Part shown: positions 1 through 6,957 of the stretch, piece after piece
Layout of the letters: each line of letters begins with the position of its first letter
How positions within the stretch are numbered: position 1 is the first letter of the stretch
From: an uncultured Porphyromonas sp.
Lineage (GTDB): Bacteria > Bacteroidota > Bacteroidia > Bacteroidales > Porphyromonadaceae
Direction of reading: 5' to 3'
Assembly: GCA_900538385.1 (NCBI GenBank)
Contig: UWSO01000045.1
Span: forward strand, 1 to 12,897
DNA: 12,897 nt
Program-made: the position numbers and the translations under genes
The notes under the pieces: generated by a model
Databases searched by the model: none
Told to the model about the DNA's origin: nothing
The model's input: the letters and a program-made list of their open reading frames with translations, nothing else

Positions 1-18
1 TCCGTGGGTATTTTTGAT

Positions 19-73
19 TTCCTCGGGAGCTATTGGGACAATTCTTCGGGAGGAATCCGATTCTTCGGGAGGA
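19..73. repeat. Short TTC(C/T)TCGGGAG direct repeats
   Basis: Two identical 14-bp copies of ATTCTTCGGGAGGA lie at 41-54 and 60-73, a 19-bp period. A third related copy, TTCCTCGGGAG, lies at 19-29. Each full copy can fold into a small hairpin (ATTCTT against AGGAAT, with one G-U pair). A looser relative, ACTTCGGAAGAA, lies at about 274-285. The function is unknown, and the series may continue beyond the left edge of the window. Confidence 0.6.
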
Positions 74-251
74 TGGTGTAATCAGAGAGTATCTGTAGCC
101 ACTGTGTAGCTGTAATCTATCTGCGTATTTCCTACTTATCGCCATACGCAACTCATAGACGACTGGTTATAATGCGTCAGCCCTGCCATGCCCCCCATAT
201 AGCGATGCGCATATAGGTGTATCTAACGACAGCTTGCTAACTTCTCCAGCT

Positions 252-352
252 CTCCACGTGGAGGAGAAATAAAACTTCGGAAGAAATGATTCGCGCTTAC
301 GTGGAAAAAAGAAAATCTCCACGTGAAGATTTGAGATTTTCCACGTGGAGAT
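252..352. repeat. Cluster of CCACGTGG-centred palindromes
   Basis: Three palindromes share the core CCACGTG. The first, CTCCACGTGGAG at 252-263, is a perfect 12-bp palindrome. The second, at 313-332, is a near-perfect 20-bp palindrome around CCACGTG. The third is TCCACGTGGA at 340-349 with GAT/ATC flanks. A degenerate half-copy, TTACGTGGAAA, lies at 297-307. Copies two and three also form a perfect 11-bp inverted repeat (ATCTCCACGTG at 315-325 against CACGTGGAGAT at 342-352). The cluster lies beyond the operon terminators. It could be a protein-binding array, a dispersed intergenic repeat, or an upstream element of a gene to the left of the window. Confidence 0.7.
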
Positions 353-362
353 CAGTTTATGC

Positions 363-432
363 TAAGAAAAAGTGCTGCGGGGCATAGGGGACGCTATACT
401 ATTATAACGTATCCGAGTTGAGTGCCCCAGCA
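363..432 (-). terminator. Long two-tier hairpin with U tract (operon terminator)
   Basis: Read on the minus strand, TGCTGGGGCA (423-432) pairs with TGCCCCGCAGCA (373-384) with a 2-nt bulge. Inside it, CGTTATA and TATAGCG pair around a 4-nt loop, with one G-U pair. The hairpin is followed at once by a T-rich run (five Ts at 367-371, then CTT). This is the layout of an intrinsic terminator, about 80 nt after the stop codon of the last operon gene. At about 60 nt the stem-loop is longer than usual. There is no T tract on the plus-strand side, which fixes the orientation. Confidence 0.65.
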
Positions 433-435
433 ACA

Positions 436-470
436 CAAAATAGAAGTTAGCCTTAGCTGAATAGGCTGAC
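436..470 (-). terminator. First terminator-like hairpin after the DUF4857-type gene
   Basis: On the minus strand, GTCAGCCT (463-470) pairs with AGGCTAAC (446-453), with one G-U pair, around a 9-nt loop. It is followed by the T-rich stretch TTCTATTTTG (436-445). It lies 42 nt past the stop of the 513-1547 gene and just before the stronger hairpin at 363-432, giving two terminators in tandem. Confidence 0.5.
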
Positions 471-512
471 AGGGGTACCTCCCTCCTGAAGGGGTCAGAA
501 GGGTCCTCGCGG

Positions 513-1547
513 TTAGTCTAGTCGAGGCTTGACCCAGCCATCTAGGCGCGAGGTGAAGTGTAGCCCCGGCATAGCCCGCTCAGGGTGATCTACTTGTAGC
601 GAGCTCAGTAGCGTGTAGCTCGTAGCGTCTAGCGCATAGTAGCTTGTGGCATCGGCGGTAGAGACCTTGAGGGTGTAGCTGTCTAGGTCGTTGCCGATGA
701 TGGTGAGATCCTCTCGGAGTGGGTCCCACGAGGGGATCTCAAGGCGACAGGGGCGATAGCCCTCACGCTCGATCAGATAGAGCTGATGGTCTCGGGTAGA
801 GACGAGACCGATATGCCGACGACTAGGTTGCTCCCAAACAAAGGCCTCGGCAGCTTCTACGCCCTCAGGTAAGTCAATAGCCCGCAGGTAGGGCTTGCCC
901 GCCATCTGCTTGAGGTGAAAGAGCTTGCCCTGCTGATCAATGAGGAGGTAACCGTTGTCATACTCCTTTTGTGCAGTCGCATTGCCAGCGACCCGCTGTG
1001 CGGGGAAGGCGAAGCCTTTTTCCTGAAAGAGCTTCGTATAGCTAGCACTCTTCGTCTTGTCTAGCTGATTACTCTGCATATCTACAAATTCGATCGCCTG
1101 CTCGGTGATGCGAAAGAGATCTGTGGGCATCTCCAGCTTGACTCTCCGTGAGGCACTCTCCAGGAGGGGGTAGAGCGCCACGGCTGGTGCGGAGAGGGTG
1201 CGCGGCGAGCAGCGGAAGGTTACAGCACCCCGCTGTATAAGCTGTGGGGTCACCGCCTCTCCGTAGAGTGTGTCAGGTAGGCGACCATCAGTCAGGAGCT
1301 GACGGTAGTAGAAGGTGGGGAGCAGGCTGTCGACCTCCTCACGACTATACTGCACGCCCTTACCGCTACGGTAGGTTATCGCCCCCTCATCATGACCTGT
1401 GACGATGAAGTCGCCTAGTAGCTGACTATAGATGGTGAATGGCTCACGGCTTGCATCGGCTCGGAGGTAGTTGTACCACCAGGGTATCTGCCAGGCGATG
1501 AGTAGTGCTACGGTGATGTATAGGAGTATTGTGGCTATGCGCTTCAT
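513..1547 (-). CDS. DUF4857-type membrane-anchored periplasmic protein
   Basis: A 344-residue protein with an N-terminal hydrophobic segment (about residues 5-24, flanked by KR and by WWYNYLRA) and a large soluble remainder that should lie in the periplasm. The segment lacks a clear cleavage site, so a signal anchor is more likely than a cleaved signal peptide. The sequence resembles the Bacteroidota DUF4857 family as I remember it, a family of unknown function that usually sits beside an ABC ATPase and permease. The C-terminal half (about 195-330) has alternating beta-strand patterns such as GYLLIDQQGKLFHLK and HIGLVSTRDHQLYLIE, suggesting a beta-propeller-like or beta-sandwich fold. It is the last gene of the operon, 9 nt after the permease, and tandem terminators follow. 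It is probably a periplasmic partner of the ABC pair. No catalytic motif was recognised. Confidence 0.8.
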   Translation of the reverse strand: MKRIATILLYITVALLIAWQIPWWYNYLRADASREPFTIYSQLLGDFIVTGHDEGAITYRSGKGVQYSREEVDSLLPTFYYRQLLTDGRLPDTLYGEAVTPQLIQRGAVTFRCSPRTLSAPAVALYPLLESASRRVKLEMPTDLFRITEQAIEFVDMQSNQLDKTKSASYTKLFQEKGFAFPAQRVAGNATAQKEYDNGYLLIDQQGKLFHLKQMAGKPYLRAIDLPEGVEAAEAFVWEQPSRRHIGLVSTRDHQLYLIEREGYRPCRLEIPSWDPLREDLTIIGNDLDSYTLKVSTADATSYYALDATSYTLLSSLQVDHPERAMPGLHFTSRLDGWVKPRLD

Positions 1548-1556
1548 AATAGTTGT

Positions 1557-2228
1557 TTAGTCTTGTCTCCCCTCTTTGAAGCGACTCACGGAGAGCCACA
1601 CGAGTGTCGAGGAGAGTATGGTGTAGATAAGTAGCGTGGGCAGGAAGGGGGCGTAAGCTCCTGCCGTGGGGGAGATGAAGTTGATGCGTATCAAGAGTAC
1701 AGCGACTAGGGTGTAGAGGATGCGTCTACGCCAAGTGGGCTCTAGGAGTATCCAACTCATCAGGAGGTAGCCGAGGAAGCCCGCCAAGATCCAGGGCAAT
1801 GTGGCGGAGAGGACGTAGGTGAGGAGTTCGTAAGCTAAGAGCCCTTGCAGTCCGATGAAGAGGACACCTATATATAATAAGGTGTGCCATAGCAGTAGTG
1901 TCACCCCGCAGGCGAGCATCTGGTATGTCGAGCGGAGCGGTGACTGAGGCAGGTGCAGGGTGAGCTTGAGGCTACGACGAGAGAGCTCTGGCGCAAACTG
2001 AGCGATGGCGCAGAGCAAGCCTAAGATGAGGGGTACGTAGCGCATACTCTCTACGAAGACTACTCCCTTCTGTATCATCACGAGCCAGATATGGTCAGCG
2101 CCTTGTAGGGCGATGGCTCGGTGTATGCGTATGACGCCGTATAGCGGTACGGCTAGTGCGACAAGTGTCGATAGCAGTGCGTATAGTCGGAGCTTGAGCC
2201 ACTCCTTATATATTATAGAGGCAAACAT
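1557..2228 (-). CDS. ABC-2-like transporter permease subunit
   Basis: A 223-residue, strongly hydrophobic protein with about six predicted membrane spans (approximately residues 15-34, 62-80, 98-128, 133-160, 168-186 and 192-214). It begins MFASIIYKEWLKLR, typical of small ABC-2 permeases: a short cytoplasmic amphipathic helix with KEW, then the first span. Loops between spans are short and carry basic clusters (RRSLK, WRRR), consistent with cytoplasmic loops. It starts 10 nt after the ATPase gene and is followed 9 nt later by the DUF4857-type gene, so the three are almost certainly co-translated and act as one complex. Too few family-specific residues are recognisable to name a substrate. 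An export or maturation role in the NosY style is possible by layout only. Confidence 0.8.
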   Translation of the reverse strand: MFASIIYKEWLKLRLYALLSTLVALAVPLYGVIRIHRAIALQGADHIWLVMIQKGVVFVESMRYVPLILGLLCAIAQFAPELSRRSLKLTLHLPQSPLRSTYQMLACGVTLLLWHTLLYIGVLFIGLQGLLAYELLTYVLSATLPWILAGFLGYLLMSWILLEPTWRRRILYTLVAVLLIRINFISPTAGAYAPFLPTLLIYTILSSTLVWLSVSRFKEGRQD

Positions 2229-2238
2229 ATAGATAGCA

Positions 2239-3123
2239 TTAGTACTTACCGGTGAGTCCTATGAAGGCATCCTCGAGCGTCGTCTCGTGTGCTGTGAGAT
2301 CTTGGTAGGGGACGCCAGCCTGAGTGAGTCGCTCGGCGACCTCTGGCATGGGGAGAAATGAGTAGCACTCCCCACGTCTGTGGTGCGCCTCAAAGTGGTA
2401 CAGCCCGTCGATCTCAGGGAGAGGACGGTCGTCTGTGAGGGTGCATCTATAGAGTCGCCCCTCGTCTAGTATCTCAGCAACGGGTCGCTGCAGGAGTATA
2501 GAGCCGTAGTCCATGATGATGCAGTCATCGATCAGTCGCTCCATATCCTGGATGATGTGGGATGTGAGGAAGATCGTGGTCCCCTGCTCCTTGGCATAGT
2601 GATGCAGGTAGTCTACAAAAAGCCTTCGATAGCCTGGGTCTAGCCCCATCGAGAAGTCGTCGAGGATGAGGACTTTGGGGTTTTGCGCTAGGAGCAGTCC
2701 GAGCGCGACCTGTGAGCGTTGACCACAAGACATACGACTGAGGTGCTGGCTCTCGGTGACCTTGAGTAGCTCCATCAGCTCGTAGTAAGCCTCCCTGCGC
2801 CACTTGGGGTAAAAGGGCGCGTAGAAGCGTTCTATCTGCCGTATAGTCATAAAGCTATACTGGACGTGCCCCTCGATGAGCAGTCCGATGTCTTGTCTCA
2901 ATCGATCAGGCATACGGGTTATGTCTTCGCCAAGGATGCGACAGACGCCTGATTTGGGGCGGAGGAAGCCACTGAGTATATTGATTGTGGTGGTCTTGCC
3001 AGTACCGTTTTTACCAAGCAGACCGAGGATGCGACCACGAGGCACGGCAAAGGAGAGATCACGATAGATCAATCGCTTGCCGTAGTAGTGAGTCAAGTTT
3101 TGACACTCGATTAAGTTGTCCAT
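2239..3123 (-). CDS. ABC transporter ATP-binding protein
   Basis: A 294-residue ATPase with one nucleotide-binding domain. Walker A is GKNGTGKT (37-44). The Q-loop region is IGLLIEGHVQ (79-88), with Glu at the usual Gln position. The signature motif is MSCGQ (131-135). Walker B is KVLILDD (150-156), the D-loop is near MGLD (159-162), and the switch His is at 189 (TSHIIQDME). Two departures stand out: the signature reads MSCGQ rather than LSGGQ, and the residue after the Walker B Asp is Asp156 instead of the usual catalytic Glu. The C-terminal 80 residues form an accessory domain ending TTLEDAFIGLTGKY, the pattern seen in ABC-2-type ATPases (TLEDvFi.ltG). It is the energising subunit for the adjacent permease. 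The 66-nt gap upstream holds a hairpin, and no promoter was recognised there. Confidence 0.93.
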   Translation of the reverse strand: MDNLIECQNLTHYYGKRLIYRDLSFAVPRGRILGLLGKNGTGKTTTINILSGFLRPKSGVCRILGEDITRMPDRLRQDIGLLIEGHVQYSFMTIRQIERFYAPFYPKWRREAYYELMELLKVTESQHLSRMSCGQRSQVALGLLLAQNPKVLILDDFSMGLDPGYRRLFVDYLHHYAKEQGTTIFLTSHIIQDMERLIDDCIIMDYGSILLQRPVAEILDEGRLYRCTLTDDRPLPEIDGLYHFEAHHRRGECYSFLPMPEVAERLTQAGVPYQDLTAHETTLEDAFIGLTGKY

Positions 3124-3163
3124 GTTAGTTAAGTGGTATAAGGGGAGGGTGTGGGCTACTCTT

Positions 3164-3186
3164 TAGGCAGCAGGGGCTGCTGCCTA
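3164..3186 (-). other. Intra-operon hairpin after the PepSY gene
   Basis: TAGGCAGCA and TGCTGCCTA form a perfect 9-bp GC-rich inverted repeat around a 5-nt loop. It starts 3 nt after the stop codon of the upstream gene (stop at 3190-3192). There is no U tract on either strand, so a simple intrinsic terminator is unlikely. An mRNA 3'-end protector, a processing site or a partial attenuator that lowers expression of the ABC module fits better. Confidence 0.55.
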
Positions 3187-3189
3187 CTC

Positions 3190-3771
3190 TTATAGGAAGA
3201 GGAAGAGTAGTGGCACCGCCAGCCCGATCAAGAGGAGGATGCCTCCACGACCTATGAGCCCGCGTCTCCCCGGCACGATGAGTAGTCCCGTGAGGGTGAT
3301 GAGGATAAGGCCGATGGCTAGCACATCAGCGACGATCGTCCACCAGCGCCCTGGGTTGTAGTGCAGTTGTGTCATAGAGCTGATGAGCGGGCGTTGCTCG
3401 ATCGACTCGTAGACGGCTACCCCCGTTGAGGTGTCGAGGAGTAGGGTGGCACGTCCCTTGAGGAAGACTTTGAGCGTATGATCGTCAGGGTAGTAGTGCT
3501 TGGTATAGCTACCCGACAGGTCTATCTCGTCTAGGAGCTTACGGACGGCAGGTGCGTCAAGACGTCCAGCTGCTTGTAGCTCTTCTAGCGGGATCTGATA
3601 CTCTCGCTGGGTGATGATGTAGTGTGGATTGATCGAGTCTCGGTGGTTCATGTAGAGACCCGACAGGGCATAGATGAATATAAGTGCAGCAAGTAGGTAG
3701 GAGAGGTCGCGGTGTAGTAATCTACTCCAGCGACGCACGCTCCTACCCACTTCCTTAAAGGTTACTCTCAT
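3190..3771 (-). CDS. PepSY-associated membrane-helix protein
   Basis: A 193-residue inner-membrane protein. The first span is about residues 24-41, preceded by the basic, aromatic motif RRWSRLLHRD typical of PepSY-TM proteins. A periplasmic domain (about 45-140) contains a single PepSY-like unit (PLEELQAAGRLDAPAVRKLLDEI, then a beta hairpin with YYPDDHTLKVFL and ATLLLDTSTGVAVYE). Two closely spaced C-terminal spans follow (about 143-167 and 176-193), preceded by LHYNPGRWW. Histidines at 20, 43 and 137 lie near the membrane faces and could be heme or metal ligands, but this is inference. It is shorter than the four-span PepSY reductases linked to ferric siderophore uptake. It lies 24 nt downstream of the small lipoprotein gene, within a TonB-receptor locus, which favours a role in handling a metal or chelate in the periplasm. 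Confidence 0.85.
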   Translation of the reverse strand: MRVTFKEVGRSVRRWSRLLHRDLSYLLAALIFIYALSGLYMNHRDSINPHYIITQREYQIPLEELQAAGRLDAPAVRKLLDEIDLSGSYTKHYYPDDHTLKVFLKGRATLLLDTSTGVAVYESIEQRPLISSMTQLHYNPGRWWTIVADVLAIGLILITLTGLLIVPGRRGLIGRGGILLLIGLAVPLLFLFL

Positions 3772-3795
3772 AGAGATCTTTCAGCTCCAATTGGG

Positions 3796-4383
3796 TTACT
3801 GCTGCTCTATCTGATAGCTTGTAGCATCGATGTGGTAGAAGGAGAGGTATGCCTTGCCCTCCTGAGCTTCGCGCTCAGCGATCTGCTTGCGAAAGTCTGC
3901 GATACGATCCTCTGGTGTGTTGGCCGTTTCGCCACGAGCCTTCTTTTCGTTGGCGCAGCCTGCCTTGCCCTCGCCATGCTCCTTGGCGGCTTGAGCTTTG
4001 AGCTGCTCCTCCCAGTTTTGCAGATAAGCTTCGTCGATACGATCCTCGACAAGCTGCCCTGTGACGGTGACTATACTATTGATACACTCCTGGGCAAAGG
4101 CTCCCATCTCCTCACTAGCCTCAGCACGGATCACCTTGGTGTCGTCGCTGCCCATGAGGAAAGCTTTCTTGGCACCATGCTTGCAGAGGTGGGTGCAGAC
4201 GCCCTGCACGGTAACCGTCTGACCGACGAGACTATCGGCAGAGGCGAGGAGGGCGTCCACCTCCATGTAGGTCGGAGCCTCCGTCTCTGTGGTTGCGGTC
4301 TGATCTTGCTTTTGCTTATTGCACCCGATAAGTGCTAAGGAAAGTAGTGCTGTGAGGAGCACGAGAGATAGTTTATTGTTCAT
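3796..4383 (-). CDS. Small lipoprotein with CxHxCxH motif, OB-fold-like
   Basis: A 195-residue predicted lipoprotein. A hydrophobic signal ends in the lipobox LIGC, with Cys21 as the lipidated residue, followed by a polar linker. The next block (about 40-115) has the strand pattern of an OB-like barrel: LVGQTVTVQGVC, KKAFLMGSDDTKVIRAEA, SIVTVTGQLVEDRI. In its first turn sits C63-T-H65-L-C67-K-H69, four alternating potential metal ligands. Further cysteines are C100 and C143. The C-terminal third is charged and probably helical (EEQLKAQAAKEHGEGK; EDRIADFRKQIAEREAQEGK), ending in a YHIDATSYQI strand. It lies 122 nt after the T9SS gene, across the hairpin at 4466-4497, and opens the inner-membrane half of the locus. 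No promoter of the TAnnTTTG type was found in front of it. Metal or heme binding is an inference from the motif and context. Confidence 0.8.
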   Translation of the reverse strand: MNNKLSLVLLTALLSLALIGCNKQKQDQTATTETEAPTYMEVDALLASADSLVGQTVTVQGVCTHLCKHGAKKAFLMGSDDTKVIRAEASEEMGAFAQECINSIVTVTGQLVEDRIDEAYLQNWEEQLKAQAAKEHGEGKAGCANEKKARGETANTPEDRIADFRKQIAEREAQEGKAYLSFYHIDATSYQIEQQ

Positions 4384-4465
4384 ACTGCGTTGGTGTGATG
4401 ACTGTGTTTTGAGGTAATGGGGAGTGAAGTGCGAGCTTCACAGATTTGCTTATATAAAGAGGATA

Positions 4466-4497
4466 GTCCCTCTCCTCTACATAGAGAGAAGAGGGAC
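4466..4497 (-). terminator. Strong hairpin between the two halves of the operon
   Basis: A 13-bp stem (4466-4478 against 4485-4497, one G-U pair) closes a 6-nt loop and lies 8 nt after the T9SS gene stop codon. On the minus strand it is followed by the U-containing stretch TATCCTCTTTATATA. This fits a terminator, or a partial terminator that lets some transcription through to the 3796-4383 gene. The downstream tract is not a clean U run, so complete termination is uncertain. Confidence 0.65.
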
Positions 4498-4505
4498 GAA
4501 ACAGA

Positions 4506-6926
4506 TTAAATAGCGGGGATGTAGACACGATAGACCTCACGATCTGTCTGGATGAAGTAGACACCAGCAGGGAGTGAGAGCTCCATGTTACCAGAGAGTA
4601 GTTGCTGTGCAACCATCTCACCAGCTGACGTGTAGATAGCTACTGGACGTGCCTCATCGCTATGTACGTAGAGCGTACCAGCAGCGGTAGCGATAGAGAG
4701 CTTGGCTGCTGCAACCTCCTCAATAGCTGTATTGCTCTGACCAGATAGTGTGACAATCGTCTTGACATCGCCAGAGGTTAGGACGAGCTGAGCTGTAGCC
4801 TTGGCATTAGCTGCGATGGTCTTGTCAGGCGTGTAGGTGACCTTGAGGGTCGCAGGCTCATTGGAGACGGCGATCTCGCTCTTGTCCACTGAGTAGTACT
4901 TAGCACCCTCACCCTCGATCGTACAGGTGATAGCGTCCATGAGGTTTTTCTGTGTGACGGTCAGATCGACAGACTTATGCTCACCGACAGGTATCATCGT
5001 GAAGTTGATCTCGCTCTGAGATACCTTGATATACTGCTCTGTCTCGGTCATTGCGTAGAGGTAGACCTCGTAGCTTGCACCGCCAGAGGTGAGGGTGAGC
5101 TTGCCGATACGCTCTTCGGGCGTCTTGGTGACTGCCGCCCTAAACTGTACCTCCAGAGCTCCACCCGTAGCGGGAAGCTCCTTGAGCTGTGCCGTAAAGC
5201 CTTCGCCAGAGCATGCTACCTGTATCGGATCTTTAAGGTCAGACGCTAGGATTTGCAGGGAACCCTTGCCCTCTGATATGTGGAGAGCCTTGCAGCTAGC
5301 AGAGACTGAGGGGAAGGGGAGCTTGTGGGCAATAAAGAGGCTAAACCAGTCCTTGTATGTCATCTCCTTATAGCCCTCGGTCGTAAGGAGCTTAGCACTA
5401 TTGCGACAACGCGCACCAGCCACATAGCTATTGGCAACGATATCGCCTCCGAATGAGGTCATAGCTTTACTTACCATGGGGTAGTCTTGTACAGACCCCT
5501 CAGAGAGGTTGAGATCCAGCACACGGTAGTAGGTTTGCCCTCCTAGAGCATAGGCATGCAGGATGACACGATCTCCCTGCGTGGAGATAGCCGTACAGTT
5601 GGAGATTCCTTTCTCTGGAAGTAGCGTATGCCACTCTGCATTGGGCTTGCCCGTAGCTTTGTCTATTGCTAGAGCATAGCCTCTGTGCATCTTGGTTTTT
5701 TGCTCGAGGATCACATTCCCCTCGGCATCAACGAGAGCTCCAGCACAGCGGCCTGCTATGTAGACCTTGTCCTTGCCGACAGCTATACCATCGACAAAAG
5801 CTACAGCCTTGACATCAATCTGAGAGATCCACGAGACCTTTAGATCTGTGTCTAGGCAGAGGGAGACAAGGCTCTCCTTATCGCTGGGGATGAGTTGCTT
5901 GCCATCGATGGTGATAGGGGTCTTCTCTTTAGTTCCTGTGAAGCGTCCAGCTGTATAGAGCTTGCCGTCTTGATACTTGATGACCGTTAGCATAGAGCGC
6001 CCTATGGGGTCTCCCTGCTCGGTGAGATGCTTGAGAAGGTTCCCCTTGTTGTCAAACTTGAGGATGAAGAAGTCTCCCATCTGTTTCTGTGAGTCTCCAT
6101 TCCACTTGACATTGTTCTTTGCCTTGATAGTAGTCTCGCCGATGGTTATGGCCGTGCGGACGGAGCCACAGACATAGATATTGCCCTCGGGATCTACAGT
6201 TGTGCCCTTGAAGTCGCAACCCGTAGGGGTCCCGTAGCTATAGCGAGTTGCATCGGGCATAGGGGTGTGGTTTACTTCGAAAGCTTTGTGATACTCGATC
6301 TGTCCCGCAGCACTGACCTTGACAAGGAGTGGCATGATCTTGCGACGCGTAGCTCCGGCAGAGGCGTCGTCGCCAACTCCGACAAATAGAGACTTCATCT
6401 CTATATCGTAAGGAGTGCCGTCAGCCTGCACCAGGCGTAGCGTGTCTGTATTGCTCTTAGACTTAGACTGAGCATCCCGTGCCATCAAGATGGTCACAAA
6501 GCCTCCGTCGGGAGTCGCCGTGATACAGTTGACATTGGTTGCTATCTCTCCGCGACTGTTGTATATGTACCAGAGTAGCTTGCCCTCAGGAGTCAGTTTG
6601 TAGATAGTGAGGGCGGTGTTGCCGTTGGCAGCCGAGCCGTCATCGCCATAGGAGATTGCTTTGTCAGCATCGTTTGATGCGTCAAAGTTGAAGACTGAGC
6701 TAGCGTCAGTGCGCTCCTTACTATAGAAGGCATTGCTCGCAAAGAGATTGCCATCCATAGAGGCGACCACTTGCTGAGGTATCTGATGACGCTCTACGCT
6801 ATTGGATACAAGTCGGTACCAGAGGAAGTTCTTTGCAACACCCTCGTCTGGAGTCTGAGCTATCGTCACACTCGCCGTACAGAAGAGCGTGAGGAGCATA
6901 AGTAATACTGGTAGTTGTTTTCGCAT
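4506..6926 (-). CDS. T9SS-exported surface protein, beta-propeller and Ig-like domains
   Basis: An 806-residue secreted protein. The chosen start (MRKQLPVLLMLL) gives a clean signal peptide ending TIA|Q at residues 23/24 and leaves a 31-nt gap to the preceding gene. A start 75 nt upstream would bury the signal and overlap that gene. Residues about 30-540 show repeated blade-like strands (TPEGKLLWYIYNSRG, TPDGGFVTILMA, DPEGNIYVCGSV, FDNKGNLLKHL, DGKLYTAGRFTG), as in SBBP/quinoprotein-like propellers. Two beta-sandwich domains follow (about 545-635 and 636-733; the second has SQSEINFTMIPVGEHKSVDLTV). The last ~73 residues form a T9SS C-terminal sorting domain, with VAIYTSAGEMV and ELSLPAGVYFIQTD. 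It should be exported through the T9SS and anchored on or released from the surface. Its place after three outer-membrane genes suggests a ligand-capturing partner of the receptor. No protease motif was seen. Confidence 0.9.
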   Translation of the reverse strand: MRKQLPVLLMLLTLFCTASVTIAQTPDEGVAKNFLWYRLVSNSVERHQIPQQVVASMDGNLFASNAFYSKERTDASSVFNFDASNDADKAISYGDDGSAANGNTALTIYKLTPEGKLLWYIYNSRGEIATNVNCITATPDGGFVTILMARDAQSKSKSNTDTLRLVQADGTPYDIEMKSLFVGVGDDASAGATRRKIMPLLVKVSAAGQIEYHKAFEVNHTPMPDATRYSYGTPTGCDFKGTTVDPEGNIYVCGSVRTAITIGETTIKAKNNVKWNGDSQKQMGDFFILKFDNKGNLLKHLTEQGDPIGRSMLTVIKYQDGKLYTAGRFTGTKEKTPITIDGKQLIPSDKESLVSLCLDTDLKVSWISQIDVKAVAFVDGIAVGKDKVYIAGRCAGALVDAEGNVILEQKTKMHRGYALAIDKATGKPNAEWHTLLPEKGISNCTAISTQGDRVILHAYALGGQTYYRVLDLNLSEGSVQDYPMVSKAMTSFGGDIVANSYVAGARCRNSAKLLTTEGYKEMTYKDWFSLFIAHKLPFPSVSASCKALHISEGKGSLQILASDLKDPIQVACSGEGFTAQLKELPATGGALEVQFRAAVTKTPEERIGKLTLTSGGASYEVYLYAMTETEQYIKVSQSEINFTMIPVGEHKSVDLTVTQKNLMDAITCTIEGEGAKYYSVDKSEIAVSNEPATLKVTYTPDKTIAANAKATAQLVLTSGDVKTIVTLSGQSNTAIEEVAAAKLSIATAAGTLYVHSDEARPVAIYTSAGEMVAQQLLSGNMELSLPAGVYFIQTDREVYRVYIPAI

Positions 6927-6957
6927 ACTGAAGATATTTGATTGTTTGGATTTACTA

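Larger units (their letters stand above)
1..512. other. Non-coding region with repeats and terminators
   Basis: No credible gene was seen on either strand; the longest frames are short and lack a plausible start or composition. The left part (19-73) carries short TTC(C/T)TCGGGAG repeats. The middle (252-352) carries a cluster of CCACGTGG-centred palindromes. The right part (363-470) carries two hairpins that read as terminators for the minus-strand operon ending at 513. Positions about 75-240 show nothing I can interpret. No insertion-sequence ends or target-site duplications were recognised. Confidence 0.7.

Noticed and set aside
172..216. A 14-codon frame starting ATGCGTCAG and a CATATAG direct repeat (196-202 and 210-216)
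   Set aside because: Too short and too weak to separate from chance; no start signal or conserved feature accompanies them.
252..352. Possible CRISPR array
   Set aside because: The repeats are short palindromes with unequal spacing (about 20-70 bp), there are too few of them, and no cas gene is nearby.
3832..4338. A 168-codon open frame on the plus strand opposite the small lipoprotein gene
   Set aside because: It lies wholly antisense to a gene with a clear lipobox and operon context. Its hydrophobic composition is what the complement of that gene produces, and no promoter was seen.
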